Below the pieces are notes generated by a model, which was given only the letters and a program-made list of their open reading frames with translations, was not told where the DNA came from and did no database searches. 64,000 bases of DNA, taken from the NCBI RefSeq assembly GCF_018304945.1, contig NZ_JAGQEE010000007.1, positions 248,001 through 312,000 of the forward strand. The letters are read 5' to 3'. The first letter of the stretch is position 1; the number at the start of each line of letters is the position of its first letter. Source of the stretch: Collimonas humicola. GTDB taxonomy: Bacteria; Pseudomonadota; Gammaproteobacteria; Burkholderiales; Burkholderiaceae_D. The position numbers were made by a program, and so were the translations under genes. Below, one piece after another: positions 38,189-48,114 of the stretch.

Positions 38189-39762
38189 TTCTGAAATTTT
38201 TGCGAGTTCTTAAGATCGTCCGCGTTGCGGTGCGTTACGGCCTGGACGATATTGCCATGTCGGGTTTTGATACGCCGCGCATCTCCAAGCTGATCGATAC
38301 CCTGATTTTCTGGCGCGATATTTCGGCGCCGCGCGGCGAGCGTTTGCGCATGGCGCTGGAAGAGCTGGGGCCGATTTTCGTCAAGTTCGGACAAGTGCTG
38401 TCGACCCGTCGCGATTTGGTGCCGGGCGACATGGTCGACGAGTTGGCGCGCCTGCAGGATCGGGTGCCGCCCTTCAGCTCGGACCTGGCGATTGCACAGA
38501 TCGAAAAATCATTGAAGGCCCATCCGGATGAGTTGTTCGCCAGCTTCGAGCGCGAGCCGGTGGCCTCGGCCTCGATTGCGCAGGTACACTTTGCGACACT
38601 GAGAAACGGCAAGGAAGTAGCGGTCAAGGTGCTGCGTCCCGGCATGAAGAAATCCATCGATGAAGACGTGGCGCTGATGCATATCGCCGCCGGCCTGGTC
38701 GAGAGATTGTGGGCCGACGGCCGCCGCCTGAAGGCGCGTGAAGTGGTGGGCGAATTCGACAAGTATCTGCACGATGAGCTGGACCTGATGCGCGAAGCCG
38801 CCAACGGCAGCCAGCTGCGCCGCAATTTCGCCGATTCGGATTTGCTGGTGGTGCCCGAGATGTACTGGGAATACTGCTCGCCTTCGGTGATCGTGATGGA
38901 ACGCATGCACGGCATCCCGATTTCGCAGCTGGACCGCCTGCGAGACGCCGGCGTCGATCTCGGCAAGCTGTCGCGCGACGGCGTCGAGATTTTCTTCACC
39001 CAGGTGTTCCGTGACGGCTTTTTCCATGCCGACATGCATCCCGGGAATATCCTGGTGTCGGTAGCGCCGGCCACTTTCGGCCGCTACATCGCACTTGACT
39101 TCGGCATCGTCGGCACCCTCAACGATTTCGACAAGGATTATCTGTCGCAGAATTTCCTGGCGTTTTTCCAGCGCGATTACAAGCGCGTGGCGGAAGCGCA
39201 TATCGAATCCGGCTGGGCGCCCAAGGAAACCCGGGTCGACGAACTGGAGTCGGCAGTGCGTGCCTGCTGCGAGCCGATCTTCGACCGGCCGCTGAAAGAT
39301 ATTTCCTTCGGCCAGGTGCTGCTGCGCCTGTTCCAGACCTCGCGCCGCTTCAATGTCGAAGTGCAGCCGCAGCTGGTGCTCCTGCAAAAGACCTTGCTCA
39401 ATGTCGAAGGCCTGGGCCGCCAGCTCGATCCGGACCTGGACCTGTGGAAGACCGCCAAGCCGCACCTGGAGCGCTGGATGAGCGAGCAGATGGGCTGGCG
39501 CGGCCTGCTGCAGCATCTGAAAATCGAAGTGCCGCGTTACAGCAAGCTGCTGCCGCAACTGCCGCGGCTGGCGCATCAGGTAATGACCAAGGCCATCGAG
39601 CCGCGCGGCGAACACAGTAATGAACTGATGTGGCAGCTGATTGCCGAGCAACGCAAGACCAACCACTTCCTGGGCATCGTGGTCTATCTCGGCGGCGGCG
39701 TCATCGCGGGTGTGTTGCTGACGCTGCTTTATCTTCGCTTCGCGCACAGAATCTGGTGGTAG
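38185..39762 (+). CDS. ubiB: Ubiquinone biosynthesis regulatory kinase-like ATPase UbiB
   Basis: A 525-residue ABC1/ADCK-family protein. The KxGQ-type motif is in [17 protein letters not shown], followed by [27 protein letters not shown] and DFGIVG. The C-terminus holds a hydrophobic segment ([20 protein letters not shown]) that anchors it to the inner membrane. It is needed for ubiquinone production. It starts inside the ubiJ stop codon. Confidence 0.97.
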   Translation: MILKFLRVLKIVRVAVRYGLDDIAMSGFDTPRISKLIDTLIFWRDISAPRGERLRMALEELGPIFVKFGQVLSTRRDLVPGDMVDELARLQDRVPPFSSDLAIAQIEKSLKAHPDELFASFEREPVASASIAQVHFATLRNGKEVAVKVLRPGMKKSIDEDVALMHIAAGLVERLWADGRRLKAREVVGEFDKYLHDELDLMREAANGSQLRRNFADSDLLVVPEMYWEYCSPSVIVMERMHGIPISQLDRLRDAGVDLGKLSRDGVEIFFTQVFRDGFFHADMHPGNILVSVAPATFGRYIALDFGIVGTLNDFDKDYLSQNFLAFFQRDYKRVAEAHIESGWAPKETRVDELESAVRACCEPIFDRPLKDISFGQVLLRLFQTSRRFNVEVQPQLVLLQKTLLNVEGLGRQLDPDLDLWKTAKPHLERWMSEQMGWRGLLQHLKIEVPRYSKLLPQLPRLAHQVMTKAIEPRGEHSNELMWQLIAEQRKTNHFLGIVVYLGGGVIAGVLLTLLYLRFAHRIWW

Positions 39763-39764
39763 CC

Positions 39765-40379
39765 ATGGCGACTCCCGATGTTCCTCCCAAGTTTGCCAGC
39801 CGCGATCCCTCGCACCCCGATTTCTGGAGCGAGCGCTTCGAGCAGGATTTCAAGCCATGGGATACCGGCGGCGTGCCGCTGGCGCTGCAACAGTACGTGA
39901 ACCGCAGCAGACCGGCATCGACCCTGATTCCCGGTTGCGGCACCGGCTACGAGGTAGCCTATCTGGCCGAGGCCGGCTGGGATGTGACCGCCATCGATTT
40001 TTCCGGCGCCGCGGTGAGCGCCGCGCAGGCTGTACTGGGAAAGTGGTACGGGCGCGTGCTGCAGGCCGATTTCTTTACCTATGAGGCGCAGCAACCGCTC
40101 GGCTTTATCTATGAGCGCGCCTTCCTGTGCGCTTTGCCGCCCGCACGGCGTGCCGATATCGTCCGCCGTTGGGCAGAGCTGTTGCCGGCCGGCGCCACGC
40201 TGGCCGGCTTCTTTTTTTTCGACGACTCGCCCAAAGGGCCGCCGTTCGGCATTAGCCGGGCTGAACTGGAACGCTTATTGCATGTCGATTTCGAACTGGC
40301 CGATGAGCAGGATGTGACCGATTCCATCGCCGTATTTGCAGGCAAAGAGCGCTGGATGGAATGGCGCCGCCGAGGCTGA
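39765..40379 (+). CDS. TPMT-family SAM-dependent methyltransferase
   Basis: 204 residues from the ATG at 39765, two bases after the ubiB stop; a longer frame inside ubiB is rejected. Motifs include DFWSERFEQDFKPWDTGGVP, the SAM-binding LIPGCGTGYEVAYLAEAGW and AIDFSGAAVSAA, as in thiopurine S-methyltransferase relatives. The natural substrate is unknown; some members act on thiols, halides or metalloids. A terminator follows. Confidence 0.87.
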   Translation: MATPDVPPKFASRDPSHPDFWSERFEQDFKPWDTGGVPLALQQYVNRSRPASTLIPGCGTGYEVAYLAEAGWDVTAIDFSGAAVSAAQAVLGKWYGRVLQADFFTYEAQQPLGFIYERAFLCALPPARRADIVRRWAELLPAGATLAGFFFFDDSPKGPPFGISRAELERLLHVDFELADEQDVTDSIAVFAGKERWMEWRRRG

Positions 40380-40413
40380 CAGGTAGTCTCGGCGCCAGAG
40401 TCGTCAAAATACG

Positions 40414-40452
40414 AGCCAGTGTGTGTCCGACGGTACATGCACTGGCTTTTTT
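40414..40452 (+). terminator. Rho-independent terminator after the ubi/TPMT run
   Basis: Stem AGCCAGTG/CACTGGCT with an 18-nt loop and a following run of T. It separates the ubiquinone run from the ABC transporter. Confidence 0.75.
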
Positions 40453-40515
40453 CACATAATTTGCAGTCAACTTGCTACAATTGGCGGTTTTTCGCCCTTC
40501 TGGAAATGACTAAAT

Positions 40516-41601
40516 ATGGCGCTGCTAGAAATCCGTAACGTCAGTCGTCGTTTTGGCGACTTTGCCGCAGTTGACAATATCAGCCTGTCAATTGAAGCCG
40601 GCGAATTCTTTACCCTGCTGGGCCCTTCCGGCTGCGGCAAAACCACCTTGCTGCGCATGATCGCCGGTTTCGATCTGCCCGATTCCGGCCAGATCCTGCT
40701 GGATGGCGTCGACCTGGTGGGCAGTCCGCCCGAGCACCGGCCGGTATGCACCGTGTTCCAGAACTACGCGCTGTTTCCGCACATGACGGTGGCGGCCAAC
40801 ATCGCTTTCCCCCTGAAGATGGCCAAGGTGCCGGCGGAGCAGATCCGCAGCCGGGTCGAGGAAGCGCTGGAAGACGTGCGCCTGACCGGCTTCGCCGCAC
40901 GCTTTCCGCATGAGTTGTCAGGCGGTCAACGGCAACGTGTCGCGGTGGCGCGGGCGCTGGTGTCGCGTCCCAAGCTGCTGCTGCTGGACGAGCCCTTGTC
41001 GGCGCTGGACGCCAAGCTGCGCGAGCAGATGCAGATCGAGCTGATCAATCTGCAAAAAGAAGTCGACATCACCTTCGTCTACGTCACCCACGACCAGGGC
41101 GAGGCGCTGGCGCTGTCGCACCGGATCGCGGTCATGAACCGCGGCAACGTCGAACAGCTGGACGAACCGTCGCGCATCTACAGCTATCCGCGCACCCGTT
41201 TTGTCGCCGATTTCATCGGCACCTGCAACTTGCTGGACGGCGCTATCGCCAGCATCGACGGCGCCTCCATGCAGCTGGACGTGCCCGGCCTCGGCCTGGT
41301 GAAAAGCGCCGTGCCGCCGAATGCGGCCGCCGGCCTGAAAGGCACGCTGGCGCTGCGGCCGGAAAAGATCCATATCAGCGCCGAGATCAGCACCGACACC
41401 GCGGAAAACCATTTCAAGGGCTTCGTCAAGGAGCTGCTGTATCTGGGCGATGTCACCGTGTACATCGTGCAGACCGAAGGCGGCACCACGATCGAAGCCT
41501 TGCTGGCCAATTCGGCCGCCGGCCGCGCCAAATTCTTCGAGGTCGGCGACATGGTCGACATCGCCTGGCAATTCGACGCAGGACATTTCTTGTATGAGTA
41601 A
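40516..41601 (+). CDS. potA: Spermidine/putrescine-type ABC transporter ATP-binding protein
   Basis: A 361-residue ABC ATPase. Walker A GPSGCGKTTLLRMIAG, the Q-loop VFQNYALFPHMTV, the signature LSGGQRQRVAVARAL, Walker B LLLLDEPLSALD and the H-loop YVTHDQ are all present. A C-terminal TOBE domain follows, as in PotA/PotG. It overlaps the permease gene by 8 bases. Confidence 0.93.
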   Translation: MALLEIRNVSRRFGDFAAVDNISLSIEAGEFFTLLGPSGCGKTTLLRMIAGFDLPDSGQILLDGVDLVGSPPEHRPVCTVFQNYALFPHMTVAANIAFPLKMAKVPAEQIRSRVEEALEDVRLTGFAARFPHELSGGQRQRVAVARALVSRPKLLLLDEPLSALDAKLREQMQIELINLQKEVDITFVYVTHDQGEALALSHRIAVMNRGNVEQLDEPSRIYSYPRTRFVADFIGTCNLLDGAIASIDGASMQLDVPGLGLVKSAVPPNAAAGLKGTLALRPEKIHISAEISTDTAENHFKGFVKELLYLGDVTVYIVQTEGGTTIEALLANSAAGRAKFFEVGDMVDIAWQFDAGHFLYE

Positions 41602-42505
41602 GATGGCAAAAAACGACGCAGCCAAACGCGGCCGGCTGGCGCGCTGGCTGATCAGCGGGCCGCCGCTGTTCTACCTGCTGCTGTTCTTCGCCATCCCCAG
41701 CCTGATCATGGTGTTCGCCTCAGTGCGCTATGCTGGCGACTACGGCGGCCTGGCGCCGGTGTTCGACGAGGCCGGCAAGCTGGACCTGACGCTGGAAAAT
41801 TTCCAGCGCTTCGCCTCCGATTTCATCTATACCGCGATCTTCCTGAAATCGCTGATGTATGCGGTGATCACCACTTGCTGCTGCCTGCTGATGGCCTATC
41901 CGCTGGCGCTGCTGATTGCGCGCAGCCCGAAGAAATACCGCGACCTGCTGATCCTGCTGGTGATCCTGCCGTTCTGGAGCAATTTCCTGATACGCGTGTA
42001 TGCCTGGATGATCATCCTCGGCCCGCAATCCGGCCTGACGCAGGCGGTCAATTACGTGCTGGGACTGGCCGGCATCGAGCCGGTGCGCCTGTTGTTTACC
42101 GCGTTCTCGGTGATTGTCGGCCTGGTCTACGTGCACTTGCCGTTCATGGTGCTGCCGCTCTACGCCAATCTGGAAAAGCATGACCCGGCGCTGGTCGACG
42201 CCGCCCAGGACCTGGGCGCATCGGCCTGGCAGCGCTTCTGGCGCATCACTTTTCCGCTGTCCTTGCCCGGCGTGTATGCCGGCGCGGCGCTGGTATTCAT
42301 TCCGGCGCTGGGGATTTTCGCGGTCTCCGACATCCTGGGCGGCACCGGCAGCGATATGATCGGCAACGTCATCAAGCAGCAATTCCTGGAAACCCGCGAC
42401 TGGCCGTTCGGCAGCGTACTGTCTATCGTCCTCACGGTAGCGGCGCTGATCGCCGCCGGCATTGCCGTGCTGGTGGCAAGGCCAAGGAGAGAAGCCCATG
42501 GTTAA
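41594..42505 (+). CDS. potB: Polyamine ABC transporter permease (PotB/PotH type)
   Basis: About 303 residues with six predicted membrane segments and the EAA-type loop VDAAQDLGASAWQRFWRITFP. The ATG at 41594 overlaps the potA stop; a second ATG three codons on is possible. It pairs with the following permease. Confidence 0.9.
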   Translation: MSKMAKNDAAKRGRLARWLISGPPLFYLLLFFAIPSLIMVFASVRYAGDYGGLAPVFDEAGKLDLTLENFQRFASDFIYTAIFLKSLMYAVITTCCCLLMAYPLALLIARSPKKYRDLLILLVILPFWSNFLIRVYAWMIILGPQSGLTQAVNYVLGLAGIEPVRLLFTAFSVIVGLVYVHLPFMVLPLYANLEKHDPALVDAAQDLGASAWQRFWRITFPLSLPGVYAGAALVFIPALGIFAVSDILGGTGSDMIGNVIKQQFLETRDWPFGSVLSIVLTVAALIAAGIAVLVARPRREAHG

Positions 42506-43286
42506 CCTGAACCGGATGCGGCGTCCGCTCGGCCTGTGGCTGGTGGCGCTGTTCGTGTATGCGTTTTTGTACGTGCCGCTGATTATCGTGGTGGTGTATT
42601 CCTTCAACGACTCGCAGCTCAATGCCGAGTGGGTCGGCTTTACGCTGGACTGGTATCGCAAGCTGTTCAATAACGATGAGATGCTGCGCGCCGCCGGCAA
42701 TTCGCTGATGATCGCGCTGGTGGCCAGCGCCGCGTCCACCTTGCTGGGCACCATGGCCGGTTTCGCCATGCATCGCTACAAGCTCAAGCTGCTGCCCTTG
42801 CTGGTGCTGACGCCGATTGCGATTCCGGAAATCCTGGTCGGCGTATCCCTGCTGATTTTCTTCGTCATGCTGAACATCACGCTGGGACTGCTGTCGATCA
42901 CCTTGGCGCACATCGCGTTCTGCATCGGCTTTGTCGCCATCGTGGTGCGCTCGCGCCTGTCCGGCATGGATGAAAGCCTGACCGAAGCGGCGCGCGACTG
43001 CGGCGCCACGCCCATGCAGGCATTCCGGCTGGTGACCCTGCCGCTGATCATGCCAGGTGTGGTGGCGGGAGCCTTGATGGCGTTCACCCTCTCGATCGAC
43101 GATTTCGTGATCACCTTCTTCACCGCCGGCGCCAACGCTTCCACCTTGCCGCTGCAGATCTATTCAATGATTAAGATTGCCGTCACGCCGGAAGTAAATG
43201 CGGTCTCGACCTTGTTGATGGGCCTGACCTTGCTGCTTATAATCATCGCGTCCAAGCTTGCGCCCAACGCCTTACGTTCTTCCTAA
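42498..43286 (+). CDS. potC: Polyamine ABC transporter permease (PotC/PotI type)
   Basis: 262 residues. The start at 42498 follows AAGGAG and overlaps potB by 8 bases. Six membrane segments are visible, with the EAA loop TEAARDCGATPMQAFRLVTLP and the PotC-like SIDDFVITFFTAG. Confidence 0.92.
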   Translation: MVNLNRMRRPLGLWLVALFVYAFLYVPLIIVVVYSFNDSQLNAEWVGFTLDWYRKLFNNDEMLRAAGNSLMIALVASAASTLLGTMAGFAMHRYKLKLLPLLVLTPIAIPEILVGVSLLIFFVMLNITLGLLSITLAHIAFCIGFVAIVVRSRLSGMDESLTEAARDCGATPMQAFRLVTLPLIMPGVVAGALMAFTLSIDDFVITFFTAGANASTLPLQIYSMIKIAVTPEVNAVSTLLMGLTLLLIIIASKLAPNALRSS

Positions 43287-43304
43287 TCGCCTATCAGGAC
43301 AGCC

Positions 43305-44366
43305 ATGAAAAAACTGCTCGCCATTGCTTCACTTCTGTTTGCCAGCGTCTCTGCCCAAGCCGCCGACGAACTGCACCTGTACAACTGGAACAATTACATT
43401 GCGCCGGAGACGGTGGAGCGCTTCGAGGCTTTCTGCAAATGCAAGGTGGTGCAGACTTACTACGGCGACAACGAGGAAATGCTGGCCAAGCTGGCGGCCG
43501 GCGCCAAGGGTTATGACATCATCGTACCGACCGGTAATGCGCTGGATGCCCTGATCAAGCAGCAGGCCTTGCTGCCGCTCGACAAGGCGCAGTTGCCGAA
43601 CCTGAAGAACATCAACCCGGCCTACCTGAATACGGATTTCGACAAGGGCAACAAGTATTCCGTGCCTTACGCCTATACGGTCACCTTGATGGGCTATAAC
43701 GACCAGAAGATGAAGGAACTGGGAATTCCGGTGGATAGCTGGGCGGCGATTTTCGATCCGAAGATCCTGGCCAAGATCAAGGGCAAGGTTACTGTGCTGG
43801 ATTCGGCCAACGAGTTAATGGGCGCCGCCTTGAAATACCTGGGCTATTCCGCCAACGACACTGATGAGAAGCATTGGCAGGAAGCCAAGGACGTCATTCT
43901 CAAAGCCAAACCGTACTGGGCGGCGTTCAATGGCAGCAGCTACATCAAGGAATTGACTGTAGGTAATATCTGGCTGGTGCAAGGTTATTCGAATGACATT
44001 TTCCAGGCGGATGTCGATGCCCAGAAAGCCGGCCGCAAATTCCGCATCCGCCACGGCATGCCGAAAGAGGGCGCGGTTCTGGCGCTGGACAGCATGGTGA
44101 TCCACAAGGCGGCGCCGCGGCCTGACCTGGCGCAGAAGTTCATCAATTTCATGCTGGATGGCAAGAATGCCGCTGAGCTGAGCAACTTGATCGGTTCCGG
44201 CAATCCTAACGCCGACGCCGCCAAGTACATCAAGCCGGAGATCGCCAACAACCAGGCGATTTTTCCGGACAAGGCCGGCTTCGCCAAGCTGGAAATGCTG
44301 AAAGACCTGAACAGCAAGCAGCGGCGCGCCGTCAACCGCATCTGGACCGAGATCCGCGCGCGCTGA
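43305..44366 (+). CDS. potD: Periplasmic polyamine-binding protein
   Basis: A 353-residue protein with a signal peptide (LLAIASLLFASVSAQAA). The mature N-terminus, LHLYNWNNYIAPETVERFE, is the classic PotD/PotF start, and YTVTLMGYN and the C-terminal pattern fit the family. With potABC it forms a complete uptake system. Spermidine or putrescine is the likely ligand; which one is not decided here. Confidence 0.92.
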   Translation: MKKLLAIASLLFASVSAQAADELHLYNWNNYIAPETVERFEAFCKCKVVQTYYGDNEEMLAKLAAGAKGYDIIVPTGNALDALIKQQALLPLDKAQLPNLKNINPAYLNTDFDKGNKYSVPYAYTVTLMGYNDQKMKELGIPVDSWAAIFDPKILAKIKGKVTVLDSANELMGAALKYLGYSANDTDEKHWQEAKDVILKAKPYWAAFNGSSYIKELTVGNIWLVQGYSNDIFQADVDAQKAGRKFRIRHGMPKEGAVLALDSMVIHKAAPRPDLAQKFINFMLDGKNAAELSNLIGSGNPNADAAKYIKPEIANNQAIFPDKAGFAKLEMLKDLNSKQRRAVNRIWTEIRAR

Positions 44367-44499
44367 GTTTCTTGATGTGAAATTGGCAATAATTGCGCCA
44401 AATCATGGCGCCGCCGCCACAAGCCGCCGGCCAGGTCCGTATATGCTGGAAAAAACCTTTATAATTCAGGGTTTTGTAAGATATTTGCGGAGTTTCACC

Positions 44500-44829
44500 A
44501 TGCCGATTTATGCGTATCGCTGCGAAGCCTGTGGTTTTGCCAAAGATGTGCTGCAAAAGATGTCCGATGAGCCGCTGACGGTTTGCCCGTCCTGCAGCAC
44601 AGCCTCGTTCAAGAAGCAGGTTACCGCAGCCGGTTTCCAGCTGAAAGGAAGCGGCTGGTATGTCACCGATTTCCGTGGCGGCGCAGGAGCGACCGTGCCG
44701 CCGGCAGGCGCAGCGGAAGCGGCGGCGCCCGCTGGTACCGTAGTCACTGCTCCGGCGACGCCTGCAGCGCCCGCCAGCAGCCCGGCGCCGGCAGCCGCCA
44801 GCGCGGGCGGCACGGCAGCGGCAAGCTAA
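44500..44829 (+). CDS. FmdB-family zinc-ribbon protein
   Basis: 109 residues from the ATG at 44500 (GGAG 7 bases ahead). The N-terminal zinc ribbon reads YRCEACG...CPSC. The C-terminal 40 residues are an Ala/Pro-rich low-complexity tail. FmdB-type proteins are small putative regulators of unknown action. In Burkholderiales it typically precedes a DUF502 gene and aspS, as here. Confidence 0.88.
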   Translation: MPIYAYRCEACGFAKDVLQKMSDEPLTVCPSCSTASFKKQVTAAGFQLKGSGWYVTDFRGGAGATVPPAGAAEAAAPAGTVVTAPATPAAPASSPAPAAASAGGTAAAS

Positions 44830-44898
44830 GGTCGTCGCTTAGTCAACGAGTTGAACCCGGCGCAGCTGCACGGCAGCTGACGTCCGACAAAGAAAGCC

Positions 44899-45549
44899 AT
44901 GCGTAAATATTTCATCACCGGTCTACTGGTTTTAGTGCCCCTGGCAATCACGCTATGGGTGCTGAATCTGATCATTGGCACGATGGATCAGTCGCTGCTG
45001 CTGCTGCCTGAGCAATGGCGGCCCAAGGCTTTGCTGGGGCACGACATTCCCGGCCTCGGCACCATCCTGACCTTGCTGGTGATCTTCCTGACCGGCCTGG
45101 CGACGCGCAACTTCATCGGCCGCCAGATCGTCTCGATGTGGGAAGCGGTGCTGACGCGGATTCCAGTGGTCAGTTCGATCTATTCCAGCGTCAAGCAGGT
45201 CTCGGACACCCTGTTCTCATCCTCCGGCAATGCCTTCCGCAAAGCCTTGCTGGTGCAGTATCCGCGCCAGGGATCGTGGACCATCGCGTTCCTGACCGGG
45301 ATTCCGGGCGGCGACGTCAAGAATCACCTGCCCGGCGACTACGTCAGCGTCTATGTGCCGACGACGCCGAATCCGACTTCGGGCTTTTTCCTGATGCTGC
45401 CGCGCGAAGACACCATCGAACTCGACATGAGCGTCGACGAGGCGCTGAAGTATATTGTTTCAATGGGCGTGGTGGCGCCGGAGCAGCTGGCCGGCAAGAA
45501 GCTGGCCATCGATACGCCGCCGGGCAGCGCCAATGAATCCGGCGCATGA
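44899..45549 (+). CDS. DUF502 inner-membrane protein
   Basis: A 216-residue protein with two N-terminal membrane helices (ITGLLVLVPLAITLWVLNLI and LGTILTLLVIFLTGLA) and then the DUF502 pattern IPVVSSIYSSVKQVSDTLF...PTTPNPTSGFFLMLP. Function unknown. It sits between FmdB and aspS, a conserved order. Confidence 0.88.
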   Translation: MRKYFITGLLVLVPLAITLWVLNLIIGTMDQSLLLLPEQWRPKALLGHDIPGLGTILTLLVIFLTGLATRNFIGRQIVSMWEAVLTRIPVVSSIYSSVKQVSDTLFSSSGNAFRKALLVQYPRQGSWTIAFLTGIPGGDVKNHLPGDYVSVYVPTTPNPTSGFFLMLPREDTIELDMSVDEALKYIVSMGVVAPEQLAGKKLAIDTPPGSANESGA

Positions 45550-45602
45550 AGCAACATTAATTTAAAACATCCGTACAACATCTGAACTGCGAAAAACTGA
45601 AT

Positions 45603-47405
45603 ATGTCCATGCGAACCCAATACTGCGGCCTCACTACTGAGGTCCTTCTCGGCCAAACCGTCAGCCTGTGCGGCTGGGTGCATCGTCGTCGTGATCATGG
45701 CGGCGTCATCTTCATCGACCTGCGCGACCGCGAAGGCCTGGTGCAGGTGGTGTGCGATCCGGACCGCGCCGAAGTATTCAAGAATGCAGAGGCGGTGCGC
45801 AATGAATTCTGCCTGCGCATCACCGGCGTGGTGCGCCTGCGCCCTGACGGCACCGGCAACAGCAACCTGAAGTCCGGCAAGATCGAAGTGCTGGCGCACG
45901 ACCTGGAAGTGCTGAACCCGTCGATCACGCCGCCGTTCCAGCTGGACGACGACAACCTGTCGGAAACCACCCGCCTGACGCATCGCGTGCTGGACCTGCG
46001 CCGTCCGCAGATGCAAAACAACCTGCGCCTGCGCTACAAGGTGACGATGGAAGTGCGCAAGTTCCTGGACGCCAACGGCTTCATCGATATCGAAACGCCG
46101 ATGCTGACCAAGTCGACTCCGGAAGGCGCGCGCGACTACCTGGTGCCGTCGCGCGTCAACGCCGGCCATTTCTTCGCGCTGCCGCAATCGCCGCAATTGT
46201 TCAAGCAGCTGCTGATGGTGGCCAACTTCGACCGTTACTACCAGATCACCAAATGCTTCCGCGACGAAGACCTGCGCGCCGACCGCCAGCCGGAATTCAC
46301 CCAGATCGACTGCGAAACTTCCTTCATGTCGGAACAGGAAATCCGCGACATGTTCGAAGGCATGATCCGCCTGGTGTTCAAGAACGCGCTGGACATCGAC
46401 CTGCCTAACCCGTTCCCGGTCATGGACTTTGCCACCGCGATGGCCCTGTACGGTTCGGACAAGCCGGACATGCGCGTCAAGCTGGCGTTCACCGACCTGA
46501 CCGCGGTCATGAAAGACGTCGACTTCAAGGTCTTCGCCGGCGCCGCCAACATGGACAACGGCCGCGTGGTCGGCCTGCGCGTGCCGGGCGGCGCCGCCAT
46601 GCCGCGCTCGGAAATCGATGCCTACACGCAGTTTGTCGCCATCTACGGCGCCAAGGGCCTGGCTTACATCAAGGTCAACGAAAAGGCCAGCGGCCGCGAC
46701 GGTTTGCAATCGCCTATCGTCAAGAACCTGCACGATGCAGCGCTGGCGCAGATCCTGGAACTGACCGGCGCGCAAGACGGCGACCTGATTTTCTTCGGCG
46801 CCGACAAGGCCAAGGTGGTCAACGATGCCATCGGCGCCCTGCGCGTCAAGATCGGCCACAGCGAATTCGGCAAGAAGGCCGGCTTGTTCGACGACACATG
46901 GCGTCCATTGTGGGTGGTCGACTTCCCGATGTTCGAATACGACGAAGACAGCGACCGCTGGAACGCCTTGCACCATCCGTTCACATCGCCGAAAGACGGC
47001 CACGAAGACTTTATCGAAACCGATCCAGGCAAGGCAATTGCCAAGGCCTACGACATGGTCTTGAACGGCTGGGAACTGGGCGGCGGTTCGATCCGTATCC
47101 ACCGCGCAGACGTGCAGAGCAAGGTGTTCCGTGCTCTGAAGATCGATGCCGAAGAAGCGCAGCTGAAATTCGGCTTCCTGCTCGACGCCCTGCAATACGG
47201 CGCGCCTCCGCACGGCGGCCTGGCTTTCGGCCTGGATCGCATCGTCACCATGATGTGCGGCGCCGAGTCGATCCGCGACGTCATCGCCTTCCCGAAGACC
47301 CAGCGCGCGCAATGTCTGCTGACGCAGGCGCCGTCGGAAGTCGACGAAAAGCAATTGAAAGAATTGCATATCCGCCTGCGCATGCCGGAAGCGAAAGTCG
47401 TCTGA
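45603..47405 (+). CDS. aspS: Aspartyl-tRNA synthetase
   Basis: A 600-residue class II synthetase of the bacterial type. The OB-fold anticodon domain ([24 protein letters not shown]) is followed by motif 2 ([18 protein letters not shown]), a GAD insertion domain and motif 3 ([10 protein letters not shown]). Betaproteobacterial AspRS is often non-discriminating (tRNA-Asp and tRNA-Asn); this cannot be decided here. A terminator follows. Confidence 0.97.
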   Translation: MSMRTQYCGLTTEVLLGQTVSLCGWVHRRRDHGGVIFIDLRDREGLVQVVCDPDRAEVFKNAEAVRNEFCLRITGVVRLRPDGTGNSNLKSGKIEVLAHDLEVLNPSITPPFQLDDDNLSETTRLTHRVLDLRRPQMQNNLRLRYKVTMEVRKFLDANGFIDIETPMLTKSTPEGARDYLVPSRVNAGHFFALPQSPQLFKQLLMVANFDRYYQITKCFRDEDLRADRQPEFTQIDCETSFMSEQEIRDMFEGMIRLVFKNALDIDLPNPFPVMDFATAMALYGSDKPDMRVKLAFTDLTAVMKDVDFKVFAGAANMDNGRVVGLRVPGGAAMPRSEIDAYTQFVAIYGAKGLAYIKVNEKASGRDGLQSPIVKNLHDAALAQILELTGAQDGDLIFFGADKAKVVNDAIGALRVKIGHSEFGKKAGLFDDTWRPLWVVDFPMFEYDEDSDRWNALHHPFTSPKDGHEDFIETDPGKAIAKAYDMVLNGWELGGGSIRIHRADVQSKVFRALKIDAEEAQLKFGFLLDALQYGAPPHGGLAFGLDRIVTMMCGAESIRDVIAFPKTQRAQCLLTQAPSEVDEKQLKELHIRLRMPEAKVV

Positions 47406-47428
47406 TTTCAGATAAAAAGCAGCAATCG

Positions 47429-47455
47429 AAAAGCGCGGTTTTCCGCGCTTTTTTT
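47429..47455 (+). terminator. Rho-independent terminator after aspS
   Basis: Stem AAAGCGCGG/CCGCGCTTT with a TTTT loop and a T-run after it. Confidence 0.9.
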
Positions 47456-47634
47456 ACGCCCGTCGAAACCGGTTTATAGTAGTGCTTTGCGTAGTCGGGC
47501 ACGGTACGGCGCAATCTCGCCCGGCGGGCTGTGCGGCTGCCCGCTCGGTTCCGGCCGCTGATGGTGTAGCATGGTTTACCTGATCTTGCGCTCGCCGGAT
47601 TACGCTGACGCAACCTCATTTTTTGCTTATTTGC

Positions 47635-48102
47635 ATGTATAAAATTCCCGAATCGGTATTGGTGGTTATTTACACGGAAGACTTGCAGGTGTTGTTGATG
47701 GAGCGCGCCGATAAACGCGACTACTGGCAATCGGTGACAGGTTCCAAGGACTTCCCTGATGAAGCGCTGGAAATAACGGCGATACGTGAGGTGCAAGAGG
47801 AAACCGGCATTGTGGTCGCCGCTGAGGATGGCAGCGTGCCGCCCTCCAATCTGAACGACTGGCGGGTGGCTAACGTCTACGAGATTTATCCGGTATGGCG
47901 CCATCGCTATGCGCCGGGGATTACAAAGAACACCGAGCACGTGTTCGGCCTGCTGGTGCCGGCCGGCGTGCCGGTCACGCTGGCGCCGCGCGAGCATTTG
48001 CAATACAAGTGGCTGCCTTACCGCGAGGCTGCCGATGCCTGTTTTTCGCCGTCGAATGCCGAGGCGATCCTGCAGTTGCCGCACCACTTTAAACGACAGT
48101 AA
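47635..48102 (+). CDS. nudB: Dihydroneopterin triphosphate diphosphatase
   Basis: 155 residues from the ATG at 47635; an earlier TTG is less likely. The Nudix box (G...EALEITAIREVQEETGI) is intact with one extra residue between Gly and Glu. The N-terminus YKIPESVLVVIYT and the conserved WRHRYAPGITKNTEH match NudB. It catalyses the pyrophosphate-release step in folate synthesis. It leads the run with the EEP and clsB genes. Confidence 0.9.
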   Translation: MYKIPESVLVVIYTEDLQVLLMERADKRDYWQSVTGSKDFPDEALEITAIREVQEETGIVVAAEDGSVPPSNLNDWRVANVYEIYPVWRHRYAPGITKNTEHVFGLLVPAGVPVTLAPREHLQYKWLPYREAADACFSPSNAEAILQLPHHFKRQ

Positions 48103-48114
48103 GCCGTACCCTCC

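Noticed and set aside
40516-44366. The ABC transporter as an aminoethylphosphonate uptake system for the phosphonate cluster
   Set aside because: The binding protein begins with the PotD-type LHLYNWNNYIAPE and the ATPase and permeases match Pot proteins; it also lies 5.6 kb away beyond the ubi genes and a terminator.
45351-47369. Minus-strand open frame of about 670 codons across aspS
   Set aside because: Antisense to a complete aspS with all class II motifs; no recognisable protein features.
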